From contig CAZMCI010000011.1 of assembly GCA_964564905.1 (NCBI GenBank), positions 1 through 28,514 of the forward strand: 28,514 nt of DNA, written 5' to 3'. This stretch comes from B75-G9 sp964564905 (GTDB lineage: Archaea > Hadarchaeota > Hadarchaeia > Hadarchaeales > Hadarchaeaceae). The translations under genes and the position numbers were made by a program. The number at the start of each line of letters is the position of its first letter. Position 1 is the first letter of the stretch. The notes under the pieces are model-generated. The model was not told the DNA's origin. It saw only the letters and a program-made list of their open reading frames with translations, and ran no database searches. This document shows, piece by piece, positions 22,424 through 28,514 of this stretch.

Positions 22424-22870
22424 ATGGAATTGGACGCGATCGATCGTAAGCTTCTGAACCTTCTGCAGGAGGATGCGAAGATGCCCTACGCCGAGCTCGC
22501 CAAACGTCTCGGCATCAGCTCCTCCGGTGTCCACAAACGTGTCCGACGGCTTGTAGATGGTGGAGTGATAAAAAAATTTGTCGCAGTCATCGATCCTCAG
22601 ATATCCGGAAAGAAGCTTAAGGCGTTCATAGGCATCTCCACCTTTCCCGGGGCTTGTGGTCAGGTCATAGCCCAGCTGAGAAAACGGCCGGAGGTGCTCG
22701 AGATCCACGAGGCCGCGGGAGAGCATGATCTCTTCATAAAAATAATCACGGATGATACCCTCAAACTGAACGAGATATTACACGAAATGGACAGGATTCC
22801 AGGGGTCAGCAGCAGCCGCACTCTGATCGTGCTCAAGACGGAGAAGGAAACTAGCACGGTTCATCTCTGA
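22424..22870 (+). CDS. Lrp/AsnC family transcriptional regulator
   Basis: A 148-residue feast/famine regulator. The N-terminal helix-turn-helix is MELDAIDRKLLNLLQEDAKM, then PYAELAKRLGISSSGVHKRVRRLVDGGVI. The C-terminal part from about residue 60 is the RAM effector domain (KAFIGISTFPGACGQVIAQL, VLEIHEAAGEHDLFIKIITDD). I chose the ATG at 22424, where a GAGGGTGG site lies five bases upstream and homologues start with this sequence; an ATG at 22409 is possible. Divergence from the his operon suggests it senses an amino acid, perhaps histidine, and controls that operon and itself. Confidence 0.92.
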   Translation: MELDAIDRKLLNLLQEDAKMPYAELAKRLGISSSGVHKRVRRLVDGGVIKKFVAVIDPQISGKKLKAFIGISTFPGACGQVIAQLRKRPEVLEIHEAAGEHDLFIKIITDDTLKLNEILHEMDRIPGVSSSRTLIVLKTEKETSTVHL

Positions 22871-23175
22871 TTTTTTAGATCCTCACTCTTCCCTGGCGTG
22901 AAAAATTTCCCCTGAGAAACAGGTTTTTTCCTCGGGAATGTTGACTTGGTTTGTTAGCCAAACTCTGTTAAGAGATCAGCCTAGGTTGGGAGTGTTATCC
23001 TCAACACCGCCGAGGGGTAGAAAACGGTTTGAACCGCGGAGATCAAGTCCCACAATGAAAGCCTACCCTCGAGATGTTAGAAAACGCGCTGAGAAGAATA
23101 CAACTCGTGAATTCCGAGGAACATCTCCACCGTCGCTAAAGTTAAATTAAATCAATTGAAAGAGTTGTTGGTGGA
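22871..23175. other. Gene-free stretch with nested inverted repeats, candidate structured RNA
   Basis: 305 bases between the Lrp gene and AMP phosphorylase. A T run just after the Lrp stop may end that transcript. Then follow GTTTG/CAAAC (22949-22963), GTTGGG/CTCAAC (22985-23005), CGAGGGGTAG/CTACCCTCG (23011-23071, one bulge) and GAGATGTT/AACATCTC (23071-23127, perfect 8 bp, with CTCG/CGAG inside). The last two stems abut, giving two hairpin modules of about 60 bases. A 70-codon open frame (22938-23150) crosses the same region but has no recognisable family and no clear ribosome binding site. A TATA-like TTAAATTAAAT near 23142-23152 probably serves AMP phosphorylase. Confidence 0.35.
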
Positions 23176-24714
23176 ATGAAATTTCTGAGCCTGAAGGCAA
23201 AACCGCTGGACATGGAGACTGGGAGACGTATCGTAGTGCTTCATGAAGAAGATGCTGAGGAACTTGGTCACTTTCCGGGAGACCGGGTAAAACTCACCAC
23301 TCAAAACGGCACGGTAGTTGCCATAGCGAACACCACAAGACGGATGGTCCGCCAAGGGGAGATCGGGACCTTCGTGGAGATCACAGGAGGCCTTGCTCTC
23401 AAGTCGGGAGATTCGGTGGAGGTGAGGCTGGCTCCACGCCCGCAGTCAGTAACGGCCATCAGACGCAAGATGGAGGGGCACCGGCTTTCCTCGGAGGATA
23501 TCGGCGCGATTGTCAAGGATATAGCCGATGAAAACCTTACCGCCACAGAAATGGCCGCTTTTGTGGTGGCGGAGTACATACGTGGGATGAATACCGAGGA
23601 GATCGTGGCGTTGACCCGCCATATGGTGGACACTGGAGACAGGCTTGAACTGGATGTAAAACCCGTTTTGGATGTTCACAGTATAGGAGGGGTTCCGGGC
23701 AACAAGTATGCTCTAGTTACGGTTCCCATTGTTGCGGCCGCCGGCTTGACGGTTCCAAAAACGAGTAGCCGTGCCATAACAAGCGGTGCTGGCACAGCGG
23801 ACGTAATGGAGGTGCTGGCGAACGTGAGGTTTGGATTGGATGAGATAGCCCGCATAGTCAGGAAAGTGGGGGCGATATTGGCGTGGGGAGGCGCGGTCAG
23901 GCTGGCACCAGCCGATGACATCATCATCCAGGTCGAGCGGATGCTCGGCGTGGATCCGCGCTGCCAGCTGCTTGCAAGCGTGATGTCAAAGAAACTGGCG
24001 GTAGGAGCTGACCGCGTGCTCATAGACATCCCCACGGGTCCCGGGGCGAAAGTGGAGCGCATTGAGGACGCGCGTAGCCTGGCGCATGATTTCATAGGCT
24101 TGGGCCACAAGCTGAACGTTCAAGTGGAGGCCGCTGTGACCTATGGGGGACAACCCGTCGGATACGCTGTGGGGCCAGCACTTGAGGCAAGGGAAGCGCT
24201 CGAGACCCTGCTTGGAGGAGGTCCGGGCAGTCTGATCGAGAAAGCAACGAGTTTGGCTGGGGCAATGCTCGAACTTGGGGGGGCGGCGGCGTATGGGTTG
24301 GGTAGGCAGAGCGCAGCGGAGCTGTTGAGGTCAGGAAAAGCGTATCAGAAAATGCGCGAGATAATAGAGGCTCAGGGAGGAGATCCAGAAGTCAGGCCTG
24401 AGGAAATAGAGGTCGGTGAGAAAAAAGAGGTGATACCGTCTCCGTCTTCCGGTTACGTTACCCAAATTTACAACCAGCGCGTTAATGACATAGTGCGCGC
24501 TGCGGGCGCTCCGTGGGATAAAGGAGCCGGGCTCAAGATACTTCTGAAAGAAGGCCGAAAAGTGGAAAAAGGGGAACCCCTTCTGGAGATTTACGCCGAG
24601 CATGAGACAAAGTTGGATGAGGCCATAAGTATCGCAAAACAAAACCCTCCAGTGAAAATAGAGGGAATGTTGCTCGAGAAGTTTACGGGGCGTCCTCGGA
24701 TCAGTTATCCATGA
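23176..24714 (+). CDS. deoA: AMP phosphorylase (NMP degradation pathway)
   Basis: A 512-residue enzyme of the archaeal AMP phosphorylase family, related to thymidine phosphorylase. It releases adenine from AMP and forms ribose 1,5-bisphosphate, which feeds R15P isomerase and type III RuBisCO. The N-terminal about 85 residues are the extra archaeal domain (FLSLKAKPLDMETGRRIVVL). The phosphorylase core has HSIGGVPGNKYALVTVPIVAA, KTSSRAITSGAGTADVMEVL, DPRCQLLASVMSKKLAVGAD and the C-terminal alpha/beta domain near 430-512 (SPSSGYVTQI, KVEKGEPLLEIYAEHE). Length is near the usual about 503. ATG at 23176 has TGGTGG upstream. Neither RuBisCO nor the isomerase lies in this window. Confidence 0.94.
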   Translation: MKFLSLKAKPLDMETGRRIVVLHEEDAEELGHFPGDRVKLTTQNGTVVAIANTTRRMVRQGEIGTFVEITGGLALKSGDSVEVRLAPRPQSVTAIRRKMEGHRLSSEDIGAIVKDIADENLTATEMAAFVVAEYIRGMNTEEIVALTRHMVDTGDRLELDVKPVLDVHSIGGVPGNKYALVTVPIVAAAGLTVPKTSSRAITSGAGTADVMEVLANVRFGLDEIARIVRKVGAILAWGGAVRLAPADDIIIQVERMLGVDPRCQLLASVMSKKLAVGADRVLIDIPTGPGAKVERIEDARSLAHDFIGLGHKLNVQVEAAVTYGGQPVGYAVGPALEAREALETLLGGGPGSLIEKATSLAGAMLELGGAAAYGLGRQSAAELLRSGKAYQKMREIIEAQGGDPEVRPEEIEVGEKKEVIPSPSSGYVTQIYNQRVNDIVRAAGAPWDKGAGLKILLKEGRKVEKGEPLLEIYAEHETKLDEAISIAKQNPPVKIEGMLLEKFTGRPRISYP

Positions 24715-24723
24715 GAAGTAACA

Positions 24724-25269
24724 TCACAATATAAAAACTGCACCCGCGAACACTGTTGACCAGAGCCCCTCTTTGACAAAAGCGGTCTGAGTTATGTTTG
24801 TGGTTCGCACGATCTTTCCCGAAATCTTCCACGCCTGTTTTCTCTCTATCCAGCTCTTCTCCGGATCAAATGGCAGACCCAAAGCGCTTGCGAGCATGGA
24901 AGCAGCTAGGTCCTCCGCATAATCCCCAGCTTCTTTTGCGGTCTGACCGTAAGTGTGATGCTCACTGATGTATCCGTACGTTTTTTTGTCTGCGGGAAGC
25001 GCGCACCCTATACTGGCCGTGATGAGCCTCCGCTTCTCATTGCTCGAACATTTAGCAAAGACACCGAAGATGATTTGACCCTCGCGAAGGTACTTTATGC
25101 CTTTCTTCCACGAAATCAGCTTGCACTGTGGGGGGATTATGCTCGAAACCGAGACGAGGTTGTACTTCGCTATGCCCGCATCTTCCAGAGCGTATTCGAA
25201 GGATCTCAGCTGTTCTTTGTGGTGCCCGACCCCTCGTGTGAGAAACATATATCTCGGGACTAGGTTCAT
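24724..25269 (-). CDS. pdaD: Pyruvoyl-dependent arginine decarboxylase
   Basis: A 181-residue proenzyme that cleaves itself to generate a pyruvoyl cofactor and converts arginine to agmatine, the start of archaeal polyamine synthesis. The cleavage site is the Ser42-Ser43 pair in YNLVSVSSIIPPQC; Ser43 becomes the pyruvoyl group. The N-terminal PRYMFLTRGVGHHKEQLRSFEYAL and the later YGYISEHHTYGQTAKEAGDYAEDLA, with a Glu near the active site, are family features. Length is slightly above the common 155-165 residues, with extra C-terminal sequence. It is convergent with AMP phosphorylase, with nine bases between stops. Confidence 0.93.
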   Translation of the reverse strand: MNLVPRYMFLTRGVGHHKEQLRSFEYALEDAGIAKYNLVSVSSIIPPQCKLISWKKGIKYLREGQIIFGVFAKCSSNEKRRLITASIGCALPADKKTYGYISEHHTYGQTAKEAGDYAEDLAASMLASALGLPFDPEKSWIERKQAWKISGKIVRTTNITQTAFVKEGLWSTVFAGAVFIL

Positions 25270-25299
25270 CTAGCTGCCTTCGTTTCACTTGTTTGTCAT

Positions 25300-25309
25300 A
25301 TTATTAATT
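25300..25309 (-). promoter_or_regulatory. TATA-like element of pdaD
   Basis: AATTAATAAT (minus strand) lies 31-40 bases before the ATG at 25269, in an AT-rich gap after the thermosome gene. It predicts transcription from about 25280 with a short leader. No strong ribosome binding site is seen. Confidence 0.4.
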
Positions 25310-25337
25310 TTTTGCTTTTTGTGGTGGGAAATTCCCA

Positions 25338-26978
25338 TTATTCTTCGTCCAGTCCTTCTCCTCCCTCAGGAGGTTCTTTAGGCGAAGGCGTTTCCTTTTT
25401 TGAAGCCGAGATCACGTCATCGATTCGGAGGATCATTATGGCGGCTTCACTGGCAGATTTTATGGCCTGTGACTTTATCCGCAGAGGCTCAACAACGCCT
25501 TCTTTCATCATGTTTGAGATTTTCCCTGTGAAGACATTGATCCCAAAGTATTTTCCGTCGGGTTTTTCGTGCCTAGCCCGGAGATCCACCAGGATGTCTA
25601 TGCTGTCCAACCCGGCGTTTTCAGTCAACGTCTTGGGGATGGACTCAACGGCATTTGCAAAAGCATTTATCGCCAACGCTTCTCGGCCTCCCACAGATTC
25701 GCTATATTCCCGCAGCTGTTTCGAGAGTTCAATTTCAGGTGCACCTCCGCCGACCACGATTTTTCCGTCTTCTATGGCAGCCCCGATCACGGAGATGGCG
25801 TCATGAACCGCCCGCTCCACCTCGTCGACCACGTGCTCGGTACCACCGCGGATCAGGATACCTACGGCTTTCGGGTTCTTGCATTCTTTCACGAACGTCA
25901 ATTTGTCCTCCCCGATCTTGTGTTCCTCGACTAGGCCTGCTTCGCCGAGGTCATCCGATGTGAGATCCTCCAGGTTTGTGACAATTCTCCCGCCTGTGGC
26001 GCGTGCTAGTTTCTCCATATCGGATTTCTTCGCGCGTCTGACCGCGTAGATTCCCGCTTTTGCCAGATAGTGTTGAGCCAGGTCATCTATCCCCTTCTGG
26101 CAGATGACCACATTCGCACCAGTCTTGCTCACGTGCTCGACCATGTTTTTCAGGATGCTTTCCTCTTCATTCAGGAATGCACGTAGCTGATCCGGACTTG
26201 TAACTCTGATCTCCGCATCGGTCTCGGTTTTCTTTATTTCCAAAGCGCAATCCAGCAGGGCTATCTTTGCATTTTTCACACGTTTTGGCATCCCAGGGTG
26301 AACACGCTCCTTATCCAATATCACTCCCTGGATCAGCATGGAGTCATCAGTGCTTTCTCCAGGCTTTTTCTCTATTCCTATGTGGTCGATGTCCACAATA
26401 TAACCACCATTCCTCTCTTCCGCGATCTGCTTTACGGCCTTGACGGCGAGATCTGACAGTATATCCTTTGAGCTTTCTGCTTTCTTTCCGGTCATGGCCG
26501 TGACGGCTATTTTCTTCAGGGTTGCATCGTCATCTATGCTTGTAGGTTCTGCAATTTTCTTCAACAGCTCCTGGGATTTTTCAGCCGCCATGCGGTAGCC
26601 AGCAGCAATCACGGTTGGGTGGATTCCTTGGTCCAAAAGACGTTCTGCCTCACGCAACAGTTCTCCAGCCATCACGACGGCAGTAGTCGTGCCATCGCCG
26701 ACCTCGTCATCTTGGGTTTTTGCCACCTCGACCAACATCTTCGCGGCCGGGTGTTCAACCTCCATTTCCTTGAGAATGGTAACGCCGTCGTTGGTGATCA
26801 CGACATCGCCCAAGCTGTCTACCAGCATCTTGTCCATACCACGTGGACCGAGTGTAGTGCGGATGGCCTCGCTTATCACCCGGGCAGCTAAGATGTTCAT
26901 ACGCTGCGCGTCCCGACCGACCAGCCTTCTTGTCCCCTCAGGCAGTATCAACACTTGTTTTCCTGCTAGTGCGCTCAT
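25338..26978 (-). CDS. thsA: Thermosome (group II chaperonin) subunit
   Basis: A 546-residue ATP-driven protein-folding chaperonin subunit of the CCT/TriC type. Motifs are TLGPRGMDKML at residues 42-52, ITNDGVTIL at 61-69 and GDGTTTAVV at 94-102 with the catalytic Asp. VVGGGAPEIELSKQLREY is near residue 400, and GIN with the C-terminal ATPase region LRIKSQAIKSASEAAIMILR follows. The tail is short and ends in a Glu/Pro/Gly-rich GGEGLDEE, typical of archaeal subunits. Which paralog (alpha or beta) cannot be decided. A TATA box lies about 40 bases upstream. Confidence 0.96.
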   Translation of the reverse strand: MSALAGKQVLILPEGTRRLVGRDAQRMNILAARVISEAIRTTLGPRGMDKMLVDSLGDVVITNDGVTILKEMEVEHPAAKMLVEVAKTQDDEVGDGTTTAVVMAGELLREAERLLDQGIHPTVIAAGYRMAAEKSQELLKKIAEPTSIDDDATLKKIAVTAMTGKKAESSKDILSDLAVKAVKQIAEERNGGYIVDIDHIGIEKKPGESTDDSMLIQGVILDKERVHPGMPKRVKNAKIALLDCALEIKKTETDAEIRVTSPDQLRAFLNEEESILKNMVEHVSKTGANVVICQKGIDDLAQHYLAKAGIYAVRRAKKSDMEKLARATGGRIVTNLEDLTSDDLGEAGLVEEHKIGEDKLTFVKECKNPKAVGILIRGGTEHVVDEVERAVHDAISVIGAAIEDGKIVVGGGAPEIELSKQLREYSESVGGREALAINAFANAVESIPKTLTENAGLDSIDILVDLRARHEKPDGKYFGINVFTGKISNMMKEGVVEPLRIKSQAIKSASEAAIMILRIDDVISASKKETPSPKEPPEGGEGLDEE

Positions 26979-27016
26979 AATAATCCCTTACCAGATATGG
27001 GAATTGTGTAGATTTT

Positions 27017-27024
27017 GTATTTAA
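27017..27024 (-). promoter_or_regulatory. TATA box of the thermosome gene
   Basis: TTAAATAC on the minus strand lies 39-46 bases before the ATG at 26978. It predicts transcription from about 26995 with a leader of about 17 bases. This fits a strong heat-responsive gene, but no known heat-shock operator is recognised. Confidence 0.5.
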
Positions 27025-27097
27025 CTCTTACGGCAGAGTGAGCTTTTTCCAGGGGCATGGAGGTCGGATGCTTCGTTCGAAGATTTGGAAAACAAAA

Positions 27098-27135
27098 CAA
27101 TGTTAAGAAATTAAGTTTCTGAACAAAGTTTCTTA
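27098..27135. repeat. Imperfect palindrome and paired AAGTTTC motif
   Basis: GTTAAGAAA (27102-27110) and TTTCTGAAC (27116-27124) are inverted copies with one mismatch around TTAAG. The segment CAATGTTAA ... AAAGTTTCTTA (27098-27106, 27125-27135) recurs downstream of the DUF5305 gene at 28424-28432 and 28447-28457. It lies far upstream of the thermosome promoter and about 200 bases before the DUF5305 gene. Confidence 0.4.
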
Positions 27136-27290
27136 CTCGCTTAAAAAATGTTCTCTCGGAGTTCCTATCGCTCTGATAGCGATGGAGGCAGCCGGGGCGC
27201 AAGGTGTCAAAAATGTCTGTCGATGTGGGCACAGCTCGGGGATACTGATAGCTGTTCATATTACCCCTTGCACACCTAAATACTAGCGTG
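27136..27290. other. Gene-free stretch with hairpins, weak candidate for a small RNA
   Basis: Inside the 353-base gap between the thermosome and DUF5305 genes, the plus strand has a TATA-like CTTAAAAAA near 27140-27148. ATCGCT/AGCGAT (27167-27183) follows, then GCAAGG (27199-27204) paired with CCTTGC (27266-27271), enclosing ACAGCT/AGCTGT (27231-27255). The stems are short and I recognise no RNA family. A real TATA for the next gene, GGTATATTTTA, follows at about 27290-27300. Confidence 0.25.
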
Positions 27291-27331
27291 GTATATTTTA
27301 TGTGCCCCAGAAACATCGGATGGGTGGAAAA

Positions 27332-28399
27332 ATGATTGCGGCAATCAGAAAAGTTTGGTCACGAGCCGTCCTCAAGATATTGCTCGCCAGCTTCGTCCTC
27401 TTGGTTATCGCCTCTGTACCCGTGGGGATCCGTGCATATTCAACCCTGGTCGAAGAACAGAGGACCACCACACTGCTCAGTTACAACCACAGGGGCGAGT
27501 ATGATTATATCGCCTATTTAAAGCCCAATCAATTTTACGACAACAAGTTGACGCTCCGCCCGGGAGAAGGAACGCTTTATACGAATTTGGTTGAAAATCT
27601 GGATATCACGTTTACCTACACCTTCGTGTCCACTCAGACATGTGATATCACGGTTGAGTATACCATCACCACAGAACTGGAAGCACCCGATAAATGGTTG
27701 AAGAGCTTCCCGACCGGACTTGAGAACACGATCGTCTCCACGGGCAAAGTTGTGGAGTTTTCAGTGGAGCTTTCCGTGGATCCAGAGTGGATTAGGGACA
27801 TAGCGGATAATCTAGAAAGAGAAACCGGGGCCTCGTCGTCTACTTATAATTTCAGGATAAAACCAACAATAAACCTCCTCAGCAAGAGTTCCGCCGGCGT
27901 TGTCGATGAATCTTTCGTTCCGGAATTAGTGCTGAGTTTCATGTCTGGGTCTGCAGAGGGGAACCAAATAGTGATAGAGAACTTGGAGAACTCTATGTCT
28001 GGGTCGATCACGGAAACTTACACGATTTCCCATCCAGAGGTTTCAAACGAGCGGAACATCTTCACCGCAATCTCTGCGATAGGACTGGTCGGGCTGTTAT
28101 CTACTGGACTCTTGTTCATAAAGACGAAGCCACAGGTACCCGAGAAGTTGATCGAGCAACTGGTTTCTCCATTTGAGGGGGTAATCGTGAAGTCTAGCAC
28201 CGAACCACCTCGTGAGGGTGTGGCGGTTGTGGGGATGAAGTCCCTGGAGGATCTAGTCTACGTGGGGGAGGGTTTGGGAAAGCCCGTGCTCCACTTTGAA
28301 AAACCAGGGGAAAAAGGTGTTCATATCTTTTACGTGCTCGACGGCCAGACCAAGTACGAGTACGTCTTTGAATTATCCAAAAAACTTGGTCGAAAGTGA
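27332..28399 (+). CDS. DUF5305-type membrane protein
   Basis: A 355-residue protein. Residues about 14-37 are a first membrane segment (LLASFVLLVIASVPVGI). Residues 38-235 are an outer beta-rich domain beginning AYSTLVEEQRTTTLLSYNHR and including YIAYLKPNQFYDNKLTLRPGEGTLY, which I recognise as the archaeal DUF5305 pattern. A second span lies at about 250-270 (FTAISAIGLVGLLSTGLLFI). The cytoplasmic tail of about 85 residues has a compact alpha/beta look (VAVVGMKSLEDLVYVGEGLGKPVLHFEK). GGGTGG lies five bases before the ATG at 27332, which decides the start over an in-frame ATG at 27317. In other archaea such proteins often sit beside a SipW-type signal peptidase; the next gene here is cut off. 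Confidence 0.82.
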   Translation: MIAAIRKVWSRAVLKILLASFVLLVIASVPVGIRAYSTLVEEQRTTTLLSYNHRGEYDYIAYLKPNQFYDNKLTLRPGEGTLYTNLVENLDITFTYTFVSTQTCDITVEYTITTELEAPDKWLKSFPTGLENTIVSTGKVVEFSVELSVDPEWIRDIADNLERETGASSSTYNFRIKPTINLLSKSSAGVVDESFVPELVLSFMSGSAEGNQIVIENLENSMSGSITETYTISHPEVSNERNIFTAISAIGLVGLLSTGLLFIKTKPQVPEKLIEQLVSPFEGVIVKSSTEPPREGVAVVGMKSLEDLVYVGEGLGKPVLHFEKPGEKGVHIFYVLDGQTKYEYVFELSKKLGRK

Positions 28400-28423
28400 G
28401 TCTTGTATTCTCGTTTAACCAAG

Positions 28424-28514
28424 CAATGTTAATGAACAGTGTCTAAAAAGTTTCTTAGTTTTCAGGGAGAAATATAAGATCGAGCTCGGAGACCTGTACT
28501 ACCCACCATGTCAC
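28424..28514 (+). promoter_or_regulatory. Promoter and probable start of the next gene
   Basis: AAATATAAG at 28470-28478 is a TATA box. Transcription would begin near 28500, and an ATG at 28508-28510 follows (ATGTCAC, cut off by the edge), so the next gene is leaderless or nearly so. The AAAGTTTCTTA motif (28447-28457) sits just upstream of the TATA box and repeats a motif at 27125-27135. Confidence 0.45.

Noticed and set aside
22938..23150. A 70-codon open frame between the Lrp gene and AMP phosphorylase, possibly the C-terminal tail of a TnpB-like transposase
   Set aside because: No zinc-ribbon Cys pairs or catalytic motif, no clear ribosome binding site, and the region is better explained by inverted repeats. 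Kept only as an alternative for that gap.
27165..27250. C/D box small RNA in the thermosome/DUF5305 gap
   Set aside because: CTGA-like D boxes occur but there is no proper RTGATGA C box at the right spacing.
26975..27316. A 113-codon open frame on the minus strand upstream of the thermosome gene
   Set aside because: It overlaps the thermosome start and its promoter, has no recognisable domain and no ribosome binding site, and crosses the palindromes.
1..28514. tRNA, rRNA, CRISPR arrays and intact insertion sequences
   Set aside because: No T-arm/anticodon pattern, regularly spaced repeats, or transposase genes with terminal repeats were seen on either strand by eye.

Overview
The window is a stretch of archaeal chromosome, most likely from a thermophilic, broadly euryarchaeal lineage. 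This is inferred from gene content, not from any search. The evidence is a split archaeal RNA polymerase subunit (A''), eL30, short KH-only NusA, uS12, uS7, EF-1A and uS10 in the usual archaeal order. A group II chaperonin, archaeal NadM, pyruvoyl arginine decarboxylase, AMP phosphorylase and TATA-type promoters support it. Shine-Dalgarno sites (GGTGA, GGAGGT) are common, and GTG and TTG starts are frequent. A run of 10 N at 9379-9388 shows the sequence is a scaffold, probably from a metagenome or single cell.

Layout. (1) 1-4478 (+) is the transcription and translation block: the end of rpoA2, rpl30e, nusA, rps12, rps7, tuf, rps10. The first 58 bases look like the C-terminal end of an intein sitting in the trigger loop of RpoA2. 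(2) 4475-5542 (-) is a class V aminotransferase. (3) 5602-7942 is a surface module: a small secreted protein and a secreted coiled-coil/beta protein on -, divergent from a membrane-anchored winged-helix regulator on +. (4) 7946-10175 holds thiC (-), an ATP-cone protein split by a probably false assembly gap, and nadM. (5) 10298-14539 is a second surface module of the same logic: a large secreted beta-propeller protein (-), divergent from a membrane-anchored winged-helix protein that is translationally coupled to a membrane-anchored serpin. (6) 14551-15987 is a one-domain O6-alkylguanine-DNA alkyltransferase (-) divergent from rtcA (+). (7) 22272 down to 15977 (-) is one tight operon: a small unknown protein, hisC, hisG, hisA, hisB, hisD, hisE, hisI and a SpoIIM-like membrane protein. 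It is divergent from an Lrp/AsnC regulator. hisF, hisH and a histidinol-phosphatase are not in the window. (8) 23176-26978 holds AMP phosphorylase (+), pyruvoyl arginine decarboxylase (-) and a thermosome subunit (-). (9) 27332-28399 is a DUF5305-type membrane protein, followed by a promoter and probable start codon of the next gene.

How it works together. The core block makes the expression machinery. The his operon makes most of the histidine pathway and is probably controlled from a symmetric promoter shared with the Lrp gene. thiC, nadM and AMP phosphorylase serve thiamine, NAD and nucleotide salvage. The most unusual part is the pair of divergent surface modules, each joining a one-component membrane transcription factor to exported proteins; one includes a protease inhibitor. 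Two gene-free stretches (22871-23175 and 26979-27331) carry inverted repeats that could fold as RNA. No tRNA, rRNA, CRISPR array or intact insertion sequence was seen.
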